Below, one piece after another: positions 1 through 8,576 of a stretch of 64,000 nt of DNA (positions within the stretch are counted from its first letter, which is position 1; the number at the start of each line of letters is the position of its first letter). The DNA lies in NCBI GenBank assembly GCA_947497485.1, contig CANMHB010000016.1:1-64000 (forward strand). The letters run 5' to 3'. Under the pieces are notes generated by a model. The model was not told the origin of the DNA. It saw nothing but the letters and a program-made list of their open reading frames with translations, and ran no database searches. Source of the DNA: Flavobacteriales bacterium. Lineage in GTDB: Bacteria > Bacteroidota > Bacteroidia > Flavobacteriales_D > Crocinitomicaceae. The position numbers and the translations under genes are program-made.

Positions 1-1
1 G

Positions 2-1837
2 GTTTATTTGACGAATATAACCGCTGAAATTTGTCAAGGCGAAAGCATTTTGTTAGGCGGATCAAGTCAAACCACAGCTGGAATATATTACGATACACTT
101 TCCACCAACAAAGGCTGTGATTCAGTTCTACGAACAACGTTGACCGTAAACTCAGTTTATTTGACCAATCTTACGGCCGAAATCTGCCAAGGTGAAAGTA
201 TATTGTTAGGTGGAGCAAATCAAACCACAGCTGGAATTTACTACGACACACTTTCCACAAACAAAGGCTGTGATTCAGTTCTACGAACTACGTTGACCGT
301 AAATCCGGTTTATTTGACGAATATAACCGCTGAAATTTGTCAAGGCGAAAGCATTTTGTTAGGCGGATCAAGTCAAACCACAGCTGGAATATATTACGAT
401 ACACTTTCCACCAACAAAGGCTGTGATTCAGTTCTGCGAACAACCTTAACTGTAAATCCAATTTATATAACGAATCTTACTGCCGAAATCTGCCAAGGTG
501 AAAGTATATTGTTAGGCGGATCAAATCAAACGACAGCAGGAATTTACTACGACACACTTTCAACAAACAAAGGCTGTGATTCAGTTTTAAGAACTACGTT
601 AACTGTAAATCCAGTTTATTTGACTAACCTAACAGCTGAAATTTGCCAAGGAGAAAGCATTTTGTTGGGAGGAGCAAATCAAACAACTGCTGGAATTTAC
701 TTCGATACACTTTCAACGAATAAAGGATGTGATTCAGTTCTAAGAACAACCTTAACTGTCAATCCAGTTTATTTGACGAATCTAACGGCTGAAATCTGTC
801 AAGGAGAAAGCATTTTGTTGGGAGGAGCAAATCAAACGACAACTGGAATTTACTTCGATACACTTTCAACGAATAAAGGATGTGATTCAGTTCTACGAAC
901 TACGTTGACCGTAAATCCGGTTTATTTGACCAACTTATCTGTTGCAATTTGTTCAGGAGACAGTATTTTCCTTGCAGGTGAATATCGCAATGAGGCAGGA
1001 ATTTATACGGAGAACTTAACAACTGAAAAAGGTTGTGATTCAACAATTTCAATTAATCTTACGATTCTACCTACAGTAATTGCTAACAATTATTTGGCAA
1101 TTTGCGAAGGAGATAGCATTTTAATTGCTGGGGTTTATCAATCAGAATCAGGTGTTTATATTGATTCATTAGTGAGCAATGATGGATGTGATTCTATTAT
1201 CTACAATGTTTTATTGGTAAATCCGGTTGAAATCATTGATTACAATTTGATGTTTTGTGAAGGAGATAGTGTCTTTGTTTATGGTCAATTCCAATCATTA
1301 CCTGGAATCTATTACGATACATTGACAACAAATTTAGGTTGTGATTCAATTATTCGAACCACACTCGATTTTTATCCAGCAGAAATCACGACAATTCATA
1401 CATCGATATGTTCAGGAGATAGTATTTTGCTTGGTGGAATTTATGTAATGAATTCTGGAGTTTACTTCGATACATTAACATCTCAATATGGCTGTGATTC
1501 GATAGTTAAAACAACCTTGATTGTGCTTAAAACATTCAATAGTTTCCAAGAAATCACTATTTGTCAAGGAGATAGCATTCTTATTGCGGGAGAATATCAA
1601 GATCAAACCGGAATCTATATTGATGAACAACAAACGATCGTAGGCTGTGATTCAATTACAACGTATTCATTAACCGTTAATTCTGGTTTCCACAAAGAAT
1701 ATTCTGTTTCAATTTGTGAAGGCGATAGCGTTTTAATTGGCAGTGTATATGAAGAAGCGTCAGGAGTTTATGCTGAATTCTATTCATCAGTTAATGGCTG
1801 TGATTCGATTGTGACGACAACATTAAATGTTAATCCA
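2..1837 (+). repeat. Twelve tandem 153-bp coding repeats
   Basis: The unit length is 153 bp (51 codons), in frame in the adhesin gene. Units 1 and 3 are identical over 129 bases (1-129 against 307-435), and units 2 and 4 are also very close, so a two-unit (306 bp) block appears to have been copied recently. Units 5 and 6 form another close pair. Units 7-12 keep only the Cys and Gly-Asp-Ser positions. Confidence 0.9.
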
Positions 1838-2341
1838 TATCCTGTTTCAGATTTTTATATGACAGAGGATGGACCAGGTGCATTGAACTTCCAGTGTTTT
1901 AACCTATCTCAAAATGCGACGGATTGGATTTGGGATTTTGGTGATGGAGCCACCTCCAATGAATCTGACCCAATACACGACTATGAGACTTTCGATACAT
2001 ATACAGTTACATTAGTCGCATCGAATGGTTGTGGCGTCGATACCTCTATCCAAATTTTAGCTCTTGAATTGAATGTTGAATTCTACAATGCGCTTTCTCC
2101 AAATGATGATGGTAAAAATGACTATTGGTTAATTCCGATTCTAGACTATTGGCCAGATAATGTTGTGACAATTATCAATCGATGGGGAGTTGTGGTTTGG
2201 AAAACGGACGATTATAATAACGAAACCAATCATTTCATCGGTGAAAACATGAATGGCGATAAGCTCGGCGATGGAACCTACTATTACATTTTAGAATACG
2301 ACCGAACAGAGCAACGCGGTTGGGTTTTCATCGAACGGTAA
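2..2341 (+). CDS. Repeat adhesin with PKD domain and T9SS type B C-terminal sorting domain, 5' end outside the window
   Basis: The reading frame is open to the left edge, so the N-terminus and signal peptide are missing; the TTG at 8 is inside a repeat and is not a real start. Twelve units of about 51 residues follow, each with a Cys in an 'ICxGDSI'-like motif and a Cys in a 'GCDS' motif; the first six are nearly identical, the later ones diverged. Next come a PKD domain (WDFGDG at about 1936) and a C-terminus with 'ALSPNDDGKND' and 'IINRWGVVVW', the pattern of the gliding-motility-associated (type B) sorting domain. Family knowledge says such proteins cross the outer membrane through the type IX system and stay at the surface, as SprB does. 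The PorP/SprF gene right behind it fits, since type B cargo commonly pairs with such a partner. The ligand is unknown. Confidence 0.93.
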   Translation, partial: VYLTNITAEICQGESILLGGSSQTTAGIYYDTLSTNKGCDSVLRTTLTVNSVYLTNLTAEICQGESILLGGANQTTAGIYYDTLSTNKGCDSVLRTTLTVNPVYLTNITAEICQGESILLGGSSQTTAGIYYDTLSTNKGCDSVLRTTLTVNPIYITNLTAEICQGESILLGGSNQTTAGIYYDTLSTNKGCDSVLRTTLTVNPVYLTNLTAEICQGESILLGGANQTTAGIYFDTLSTNKGCDSVLRTTLTVNPVYLTNLTAEICQGESILLGGANQTTTGIYFDTLSTNKGCDSVLRTTLTVNPVYLTNLSVAICSGDSIFLAGEYRNEAGIYTENLTTEKGCDSTISINLTILPTVIANNYLAICEGDSILIAGVYQSESGVYIDSLVSNDGCDSIIYNVLLVNPVEIIDYNLMFCEGDSVFVYGQFQSLPGIYYDTLTTNLGCDSIIRTTLDFYPAEITTIHTSICSGDSILLGGIYVMNSGVYFDTLTSQYGCDSIVKTTLIVLKTFNSFQEITICQGDSILIAGEYQDQTGIYIDEQQTIVGCDSITTYSLTVNSGFHKEYSVSICEGDSVLIGSVYEEASGVYAEFYSSVNGCDSIVTTTLNVNPYPVSDFYMTEDGPGALNFQCFNLSQNATDWIWDFGDGATSNESDPIHDYETFDTYTVTLVASNGCGVDTSIQILALELNVEFYNALSPNDDGKNDYWLIPILDYWPDNVVTIINRWGVVVWKTDDYNNETNHFIGENMNGDKLGDGTYYYILEYDRTEQRGWVFIER

Positions 2342-2371
2342 ACGAGTTTCTACTAATTAAAAATAAAAGTT

Positions 2372-3319
2372 ATGAAAAAGCTAATTTCAATTTTGTCAAT
2401 CCTGATCGTTTTTGAAGGGTTTACGCAGCAGGATGCCGGATTCTCAATGTATTTCTTCAATCCGGTGTATATAAATCCTGGTTATGCAGGAAGTAGGGAA
2501 GCTATCTCTGGAACGATGGTGCACAGAAGTCAATGGGCGGCGATGAAAGATGCTCCCACAACTCAAACTTTTTGCTTGCACAGCGCGATTCCAAATAGCA
2601 AGATCGGTCTCGGATTTCAACTTTATAATGATAATTCAGGTCCAATGCGTAATACAGGATTAAATCTAACTTATGCTTATCACTTGACATTGAATAAGAA
2701 GTCAAAACTGTCATTTGGAGTTACGGGCATGCTTAGTAATTTGAAAGTGGACTGGGATCGGATTAACGTTCCAGATGAAAATGATCTTGCATTTACACAG
2801 ACAAGAACGACCAATTGGGTTCCAGATGCAGCGGTTGGCCTGTATTATTACCAAGAAAGGTTTTATGCAGGTTTCAGTATTAATCATTTGATGGAATCAA
2901 AATTTGGTCTATCAACAAATGTAGGTTCCGATCTTTCAAGGTTTTATAGGCAATATTATCTCACATCAGGAATCGTTGTTCCAATTAACCCTGCGATAAA
3001 TTTGCGGCCATCAATTTTGGTTAAACTCGTTAATGCCAATTCTGCGGTCTTTGATTTAAATGCAGTTGGGATTTATCAAAAGAAATATTATTTCGGTTTG
3101 GGATATCGATTCGCCGATAGAATAAATATTCCAGGTTCAGATAATATGCTCGTTGGCATCTTTCAATATGAATTCAACAGATTTTTCAGGTTGGGATATT
3201 CCTTTGATTATTTTCTAAATCGAAATAAAAAATACAATAGTGCAGGAACCCACGAATTTATGATTGGCTGGGATTTCAATCCGGTTAAAACAAAAATGTC
3301 AAATCCACGATTCTTTTAA
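2372..3319 (+). CDS. PorP/SprF family type IX secretion outer-membrane protein
   Basis: A 315-residue protein with a signal peptide (MKKLISILSILIVFEGFTQQ) followed by 'YFFNPVYINPGYAGS', the N-terminal signature of the PorP/SprF family. The rest is rich in alternating aromatic and glycine segments, as in a beta-barrel. SprF is needed for surface delivery of SprB in gliding flavobacteria, and PorP-like proteins are tied to type B sorting-domain cargo. The gene lies 30 bp after the repeat adhesin and 11 bp before the OmpA-fusion gene, which suggests one operon and a dedicated partner role. The exact paralog cannot be named, as genomes of this group carry many. Confidence 0.92.
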   Translation: MKKLISILSILIVFEGFTQQDAGFSMYFFNPVYINPGYAGSREAISGTMVHRSQWAAMKDAPTTQTFCLHSAIPNSKIGLGFQLYNDNSGPMRNTGLNLTYAYHLTLNKKSKLSFGVTGMLSNLKVDWDRINVPDENDLAFTQTRTTNWVPDAAVGLYYYQERFYAGFSINHLMESKFGLSTNVGSDLSRFYRQYYLTSGIVVPINPAINLRPSILVKLVNANSAVFDLNAVGIYQKKYYFGLGYRFADRINIPGSDNMLVGIFQYEFNRFFRLGYSFDYFLNRNKKYNSAGTHEFMIGWDFNPVKTKMSNPRFF

Positions 3320-3330
3320 TACAAATTAAT

Positions 3331-5118
3331 ATGAAAACAACAATTTCAATTTTTATGCTGTTATGGATTTTTAGCAGTGTAAATGCTCAAAAGAGTAGGG
3401 CGGACCGACTTTTAAATCAATGGAATTATTCGAAAGCGTCGAATATTTATCAACGAAAAATCAATCGTAAACCGACCGCATATCTGTATTATCAACTTGG
3501 GACTTGTTATCGCAAAATGAGTTCGCATTTTAAGGATGAAGAAGCAGCATTTGCGAAAGTCGAAGAATTTGGGACTTATTCCGATCCAAATTATTATTTA
3601 GAATATGCTAAATCACTTCGCACGAATGGGAAAATTAACGAGGCACTTTCAACAGTAAATAAATTCCTAGAAATCAGACCTGAGGATCCACAAGGGTTAA
3701 AGCTGAAAAAATCAATCGAGTTGATTGAAGCAGATCGTATTACAGATCAACCCATTTCAATCAAAAATATGGGGAACGTAAATTCTACTGCTTCGGACTT
3801 TTGTCCTGTTCGATATAAAAATCAAGTCATTTTTTCATCTTCTCAAAAATCAGAAAAGCATCGAAGAAAATATGGATGGACGGGAAGTTATTTTCTAGAT
3901 CTCTATCAGGCTGATATTACAGATCGCGAAACCAGATTGGACAATTTGCGACTATTTGAAGTCCCAGAGATAAATCAAAAATTTCATGACGGTCCAATTT
4001 CGTTTTCAAAAAACTACGATATGATGTTTTTTTCGAGGGTTGATAAGTATTTGAAAGGAACCGATAAAGAAACGCTAAATATAGAACGAAATAAAATTTT
4101 TATTCGCTCATTTAAAAATGGTTCTTGGCAAAATGAAACTCCTTTCTTTCTCAATAGTGATTACTATTCCGTTGCCAATCCATACTTAACGCCAGATGGA
4201 AATAAAATCTACTTCGTTTCAGATATGCCTGGTGGATATGGTTCAACTGATATTTATTACTGTGAAAAAAATGATGGGGGATGGGGTAGTCCGGTAAACC
4301 TGGGTCCAGGAATAAATACAGCCTACCAAGAGAATTTTCCGAGTTTGGATCAAAATGGAAATTTATACTTTTCATCGGATGGATATTTGGGATACGGTGG
4401 GATGGATATTTGTGTGGCAAAAGTAGATATTCATTCATTTTTACCTGCAAAACCGCTTAAAGCTCCAATGAATTCGAGTTATGACGATTTTGGAATTATG
4501 ATTTTGCAAAATGAAAAAACCGGCTACATTTCTTCAAATCGCCCTCTAGCCAATCGTGGGAGCGATGATCTTTATCATTTTAGTTTAATTAATGAAAAAA
4601 TCGATTCAACACTTTTGCTATCTGATTACACAATTGGTTGGACTCCCAAACTTCCAGAATTGGAAGTTGTGAAAGTTGAGCCCGAAATAAAAGATGAGGT
4701 TGTTTTAGAGAAAATTGATTACAACGCATTCCCTTATAAACCCTACGAATTGACAATCTATTACGATTTCGATCGCTCTTTTATTCGAAATGAATATTTC
4801 AATCAGTTGGATAGTTTGGCCGATCTAATGAATAAATATCCCGATTCCAAAATCTTACTCGGAGGACACACAGATAGTCATGGGAAGGGTGACTACAACT
4901 TTACGCTTTCTGACAAACGGAATCAATCAGTAATCGTTTTTCTCGTTCGACAAGGAATTGACAAAAGTCGAATTTCAGCAAAAGGTTATGGTTTTACGCG
5001 TTTAGTCAATCGTTGTAAAAAAGGAGTAATGTGCACCGATGACGAAGATCAAATGAATCGCCGTGTTGAAATTCAATTATTGCCTACTAAAAACAAACCT
5101 ACTTTTTATCAACCTTAA
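3331..5118 (+). CDS. TPR/PD40-propeller/OmpA-domain envelope protein (PorE-like)
   Basis: A 595-residue protein with a signal peptide (MKTTISIFMLLWIFSSVNAQ), TPR-like helices to about residue 130, a WD40-like PD40 propeller at roughly 150-430 (recurrent 'IYFVSDMPGGYG', 'LYFSSDGYLGYGGMDI', 'TGYISSNR' blades) and an OmpA C-terminal domain at about 470-590 ('GGHTDSHGKGDYNFTLSDKR'). The OmpA domain should bind peptidoglycan at the periplasmic side. The order resembles PorE, a T9SS component, but I see no carboxypeptidase-like domain between the propeller and OmpA. It belongs to the adhesin-PorP operon, so it probably anchors or stabilises that surface complex. Assignment as true PorE is uncertain because paralogs are common. 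Confidence 0.9.
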   Translation: MKTTISIFMLLWIFSSVNAQKSRADRLLNQWNYSKASNIYQRKINRKPTAYLYYQLGTCYRKMSSHFKDEEAAFAKVEEFGTYSDPNYYLEYAKSLRTNGKINEALSTVNKFLEIRPEDPQGLKLKKSIELIEADRITDQPISIKNMGNVNSTASDFCPVRYKNQVIFSSSQKSEKHRRKYGWTGSYFLDLYQADITDRETRLDNLRLFEVPEINQKFHDGPISFSKNYDMMFFSRVDKYLKGTDKETLNIERNKIFIRSFKNGSWQNETPFFLNSDYYSVANPYLTPDGNKIYFVSDMPGGYGSTDIYYCEKNDGGWGSPVNLGPGINTAYQENFPSLDQNGNLYFSSDGYLGYGGMDICVAKVDIHSFLPAKPLKAPMNSSYDDFGIMILQNEKTGYISSNRPLANRGSDDLYHFSLINEKIDSTLLLSDYTIGWTPKLPELEVVKVEPEIKDEVVLEKIDYNAFPYKPYELTIYYDFDRSFIRNEYFNQLDSLADLMNKYPDSKILLGGHTDSHGKGDYNFTLSDKRNQSVIVFLVRQGIDKSRISAKGYGFTRLVNRCKKGVMCTDDEDQMNRRVEIQLLPTKNKPTFYQP

Positions 5119-5129
5119 AATCAATCGTT

Positions 5130-5615
5130 ATGAATCTTACACATCTTCATTTATTGACCAATCACATTCCAGTAATTGGAACAGCAATCGGAATATTCAT
5201 TTTGCTTGCCGGAATGTTTCGTAAATCACTTGAGCTGCAAGTTGCTGCCTATTTAATTTTTGTCTTAAGTACTTTTGGCGTAATCATCGCCTATTTCACA
5301 GGTGATTCGGCAGCAGAGAGTGTTGAATACATTTATGATGTTTCTGAACGATCCATTGAAGCTCATGCAAATGCGGCTAGAACTACATTTTTTTGTATGA
5401 TGGTTCTCGCGGTTTTATCTTTAATTGCATTGCTTATTGCAAATAAGAAACCTGAACGTTCGGGATCTGTTGCACAATTAATTTTATTGGTTGCAGCGGT
5501 TTCAATTGGTTTGGCAGCATATACGAGTAATTTAGGAGGGAAAATTCGTCACACCGAAATCGATCAAAAACAAAATCAACCCCAAGAAGATGAATTAAAT
5601 GAGATCTATGAATAA
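5130..5615 (+). CDS. Four-helix membrane protein, DUF2231-like
   Basis: A 161-residue protein with four hydrophobic segments (about residues 12-28, 37-56, 84-103 and 115-131) and conserved-looking histidines in 'HLHLLTNHIPVIG' near the start and 'GGKIRHTE' near the end. This pattern resembles the DUF2231 and cytochrome b561-like membrane proteins, in which His may bind heme; that function is inference. The C-terminal tail is charged and probably cytoplasmic. It follows the OmpA gene by 11 bp and precedes a small membrane protein by 11 bp, so it is likely co-transcribed with the T9SS genes. Confidence 0.7.
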   Translation: MNLTHLHLLTNHIPVIGTAIGIFILLAGMFRKSLELQVAAYLIFVLSTFGVIIAYFTGDSAAESVEYIYDVSERSIEAHANAARTTFFCMMVLAVLSLIALLIANKKPERSGSVAQLILLVAAVSIGLAAYTSNLGGKIRHTEIDQKQNQPQEDELNEIYE

Positions 5616-5626
5616 AATTTCGAATT

Positions 5627-5842
5627 ATGGGAAAAAGAGAAATCGTATTGTTTTTTGCCGGGGTAACCGCTTGGGAGTCATTTACCCATTTGATGCTCTA
5701 TTTATTGGGATCCGTGCCTTTTCAAATTAACGGATGGACGATTGATGTTCCGCTAAATACCATTCAAATTATATTTCCAGGTTTAATCTCTATAATGCTT
5801 CTGCGCTATGCTATTTGGCTTCGGAGTAGTAAGAATCGGTAA
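5627..5842 (+). CDS. Small membrane protein of unknown function
   Basis: A 71-residue protein with two hydrophobic segments (about residues 5-28 and 44-64) and no motif that I recognise. It sits 11 bp after the DUF2231-like gene and is the last gene of the operon; the next feature is the tmRNA promoter. The two small membrane genes are spaced like the rest of the operon, so they are probably expressed together. Confidence 0.6.
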   Translation: MGKREIVLFFAGVTAWESFTHLMLYLLGSVPFQINGWTIDVPLNTIQIIFPGLISIMLLRYAIWLRSSKNR

Positions 5843-5874
5843 AATGGATTTGTTTAACAACAATTAAAGTTCAT

Positions 5875-5909
5875 TTTGTAATTTATTCATGTTATTAAAG
5901 CTAACTTTG
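5875..5909 (+). promoter_or_regulatory. Promoter of the tmRNA gene, Bacteroidota type
   Basis: A TTTG box (5875-5878) and a TAACTTTG box (5902-5909) match the -33 TTTG and -7 TAnnTTTG elements of Bacteroidota promoters. The spacing is 23 bp, slightly longer than usual. The -7 box lies 26 bp before the first base of mature tmRNA, which leaves room for a short 5' leader. Confidence 0.65.
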
Positions 5910-5935
5910 TGCGTCCTTAATTGGTAACGTTCTTT

Positions 5936-6336
5936 GGGGTCGACATTGGATTTGACAGCGATAGCGGTAGTCAAGTGTCAGCATGCAGAGGGTTGTGGTG
6001 AACCTCTATAATATCTTGTCACGAACAATAATTGACAATACGTCATACGCACTTGCTGCTTAATTTACGGAATGTAAATAAGGCTTAATCCGACTGAAGC
6101 ACAGTAGGTTGGACAAGTACTTCCGGTAAACTGCCGCTCGTTCGGTTTACCATACGGGAGTTCATCCCATCGAGCTAGTAAATGTGAGGTTACTAAGCAT
6201 TTGCGAAATCACAGTAGCTAAGTTGCAGGTTTGGGTGTTCTTGTCCGCCCTGCAATCGAAAATCAACCGAGAAATAAGCATGTAGAAAGCTTGAAAACTC
6301 GTCGTTTGGACGAGGGTTCGAACCCCTCCGACTCCA
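5936..6336 (+). ncRNA. ssrA: tmRNA (transfer-messenger RNA)
   Basis: The 5' end GGGGUCGACAUUGGAUUUGA and the 3' end (T-arm GAGGGTTCGAACCCCTC at 6312-6328, then CGACTCCA) pair as the tRNA-like acceptor: GGGGUCG with CGACUCC. The discriminator A is 6336 and CCA is not encoded, so it must be added. The tag reading frame ends at 6034-6063 and codes for DNTSYALAA before the TAA; the first residues of the tag depend on the resume codon, for which GAC at 6034 is my best guess. The ALAA ending is the usual proteolysis signal. tmRNA with SmpB frees stalled ribosomes and marks the product for degradation. The ORFs seen on the opposite strand are spurious. Confidence 0.96.
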
Positions 6337-6344
6337 CTCTGATA

Positions 6345-6378
6345 AAAGCACTGGCTGATAGATCGGTGCTTTTTTTTA
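6345..6378 (+). terminator. Rho-independent terminator of ssrA
   Basis: AAAGCAC and GTGCTTT form a 7-bp stem around a loop of about 14 bases, followed by a run of T. It starts about ten bases after the mature 3' end of tmRNA. Confidence 0.75.
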
Positions 6379-6488
6379 TGTTTGAATGGAGCTCGCTCAA
6401 ATGAGAACAAGAAAAAAAAGTAGCGCATGAACAAAGTGAATCAGTGCTTTTATCCACTGCACGTTAGTCACAAGGGCTCAATGAAATT

Positions 6489-6508
6489 AACCCCTCCGAA
6501 TCCACTCT
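6489..6508 (+). repeat. Imperfect copy of the tmRNA 3' end (possible att remnant)
   Basis: AACCCCTCCGAATCCACTCT matches 6321-6340 of ssrA at 19 of 20 positions. Integrases often use the 3' end of ssrA as attachment site, leaving such a copy. No integrase gene is seen in the window, so this would be a remnant. The rest of 6379-6674 has no gene I can support and is AT-rich. Confidence 0.6.
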
Positions 6509-6674
6509 AATTGAGTTCTAAATAATTGATATTCAAAACTTTAGAACTCTATTTTTGTAAATTGTAAAAACAAAAATAAAAACAAATGTTTTTCCATTGT
6601 TTTTCTCGAAATAGCATTCAATCTAAGATTTTTCGTTTAAATACTAACCTTTATGAATTAACGAAGCAAACAGA

Positions 6675-6911
6675 TTAAACTTTTTCATGATGAATCACTA
6701 TAATTTTGTCATTTCCAATCGAATCAACCCAAAGAAATCCATTTTTCCATCGTTCTTGTCGAACCGCATCCCATTTTATCTTGTGATTAAAGTGTTTTTG
6801 AATATCTTCAGGAGCGTTAAATTCATAGGGGTTAATTTTTGTCTTGTTCGGATTTGAACAGCTAGTGATCACTGAAAACAACAAGATCGAGCCTAAAATT
6901 TCTCTTTTCAT
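6675..6911 (-). CDS. Small lipoprotein of unknown function
   Basis: A 78-residue protein with a lipoprotein signal peptide ending in 'LLFSVITSC', so the mature protein starts at Cys 18 and should be lipid-anchored. The mature part is short and charged, with 'DAVRQERWKNGFLWVDSIGND'-like sequence near the middle; I do not recognise the family. It stands alone, divergent from 7127, between the tmRNA and the accessory genes. The upstream spacer 6912-7126 (about 215 bp) is very AT-rich and shows no further gene. Confidence 0.65.
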   Translation of the reverse strand: MKREILGSILLFSVITSCSNPNKTKINPYEFNAPEDIQKHFNHKIKWDAVRQERWKNGFLWVDSIGNDKIIVIHHEKV

Positions 6912-7126
6912 TTTTTTTAGAAATTAAATAATTTGGCATTATAAATTAAAAACAAAAAAAATAATGTAATGCAAAGTTGACTTCTCATTGGATTACGTTA
7001 AAAAATGGTGCAGTAACTTTGGACTTTAGTTTTTTTTTGAAAAATACATTTTTAAAATTTGGTTACATAATTCCTTTTGAATTGTAAAAAAATATTTAAT
7101 CTTTGAAAAAAATAGTTGTGTCTTAA

Positions 7127-8026
7127 ATGGAATCATTTCTGGAAAAATTTAATCAAAACGAATATTTTAATAAGTCTGATAAATATTATTTGTTTGATGA
7201 CTATCAAAAATTAATAATTTGGATTAAAAATGATGTTATAATTGATCCTCAAAATATTATTCAGCTTTTACCACTTGAAAGAGCATCTATCTCTGAGAAA
7301 GATAATAACAATGAATTGGCTTCAGTAATAAAAAAATATATTTCTGAAAATCAGAAATTTTTTTCTTCGAAAAGGGCCCAATGGCATTTGTTTTTGCAGA
7401 AAGAATGTTTACCACAGCTTATTTCTCAAAATAAAAGTTTTTTAGAAAAACTAATTCGCTTTGATTTCAGTAAAGATTATAAGTATGTCATTAAAAACAT
7501 AAGTTATGAATGCACCAACGGATTATGTCTTTCATTGAAATTTTTAGACTCAAATTATTTTAAAACTCAAACTCCAATTTTTAAGAAAAAAATTGTCGAA
7601 CAAATATCTGAAAAATTGCTTAACGAAGATTTAGTTTGGAGTTCGATTCCGAATTTTATTAAAAACGAAGCTAAATTTTTAATTCATATATCCTATTTTG
7701 CCGCTACTATTTTAAAAGTGAATGAATTCAAGGAGTATCAAAATTTTATAGTTCGTGGTAAATTCAATAAAGATTTAAATTTTTTATCACAATTGAAGGA
7801 TGATGGTTACTTGGCTCTTCTTTTAGCTCATAATGAATTGAAAAAGTCCTATAAATTCTGGCTAATAGTAGCAAAGCAGTATGAATCATATGAAAGAGAA
7901 GAAACCCTGCATCAATACGATTATATGAATTTTTACTGGGAGTTTGTCCCTCAAGATGTAAAGTGTAACAAATTTTATAAAAAAAGTTTAAAACGCACTT
8001 TACCAAACTTTAATATTCCAGAATAA
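7127..8026 (+). CDS. Unrecognised 299-residue cytoplasmic protein in the ssrA-proximal island
   Basis: No signal peptide, membrane segment or catalytic motif is evident. The protein is Lys/Asn/Phe-rich and predicted mostly helical, and the codons are visibly more AT-rich than in the housekeeping genes of the window. The ATG at 7127 follows a long AT-rich spacer. The next gene starts 10 bp after its stop on the same strand, so the two are probably co-expressed. Position behind an ssrA attachment-like repeat suggests horizontal acquisition. A role in defence or as part of a toxin-antitoxin pair is possible but has no direct support. Confidence 0.6.
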   Translation: MESFLEKFNQNEYFNKSDKYYLFDDYQKLIIWIKNDVIIDPQNIIQLLPLERASISEKDNNNELASVIKKYISENQKFFSSKRAQWHLFLQKECLPQLISQNKSFLEKLIRFDFSKDYKYVIKNISYECTNGLCLSLKFLDSNYFKTQTPIFKKKIVEQISEKLLNEDLVWSSIPNFIKNEAKFLIHISYFAATILKVNEFKEYQNFIVRGKFNKDLNFLSQLKDDGYLALLLAHNELKKSYKFWLIVAKQYESYEREETLHQYDYMNFYWEFVPQDVKCNKFYKKSLKRTLPNFNIPE

Positions 8027-8036
8027 AACATACCTC

Positions 8037-8576
8037 ATGCTAATTTCATATAATTCCAAAAATAAAAAGGCTATATCCAAAGCAATTGCTCTGATATTTA
8101 ATCCCAATAATCAGATTGACGCTTACATACAATCCATTCTGCTTGATAGCTTACTTTGGGCAGTTACTGAACGAAATGATGAAGGTAAGAAAGAAAAATA
8201 TGTAGGTCAGCCATATTGGTCAATTGGGGCGCTGAATCAACTTCTTAAAAATAAGGGAGCAGGCATAGAATTGTTCAAAGACCTTCGTCATGAACATGCT
8301 GTTCCAAGAAGTATTATAAAAGATAAAATTTTAGCTTTATCAACAAAATCAGAAATTGAAATTTATAAAATTATTGACAAATTCGGCCATGCCGTGATTC
8401 TCTCAAGGGATGAAGATGAATTGTTGAACAAAAAACATAAAACAACATCACCAAACTTGGAGGACGTTTTATCCCGCTATAAAGATCAAAAAATAAGCGT
8501 AAGTAAAATTCCCAATAACTTGGACTTGAAAAAAATAGCGGAAACAGATATCTGCGATTTTGAAAAAATGTACTGA
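8037..8576 (+). CDS. Unrecognised 179-residue protein with an RHEHAVP motif
   Basis: The protein is soluble and charged. The most striking motif is 'LRHEHAVPRSII' near residue 85; His-Glu-His followed by V/A-P is seen in some nuclease-like families, but I cannot place it and do not call an HNH domain. It lies 10 bp after the 299-residue gene and its stop abuts the stop of the convergent metallopeptidase gene (8576/8577). The close packing suggests that the three genes moved together. Confidence 0.6.
   Translation: MLISYNSKNKKAISKAIALIFNPNNQIDAYIQSILLDSLLWAVTERNDEGKKEKYVGQPYWSIGALNQLLKNKGAGIELFKDLRHEHAVPRSIIKDKILALSTKSEIEIYKIIDKFGHAVILSRDEDELLNKKHKTTSPNLEDVLSRYKDQKISVSKIPNNLDLKKIAETDICDFEKMY

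Noticed and set aside
1..930. Tandem repeats that could look like a CRISPR or satellite
   Set aside because: The 153-bp period keeps a reading frame and Cys spacing, with no spacers; it is a protein repeat.
6162..6457. Two ORFs on the - strand over the tmRNA
   Set aside because: They run antisense through ssrA and its terminator; the RNA gene explains the sequence and the peptides have no domain.
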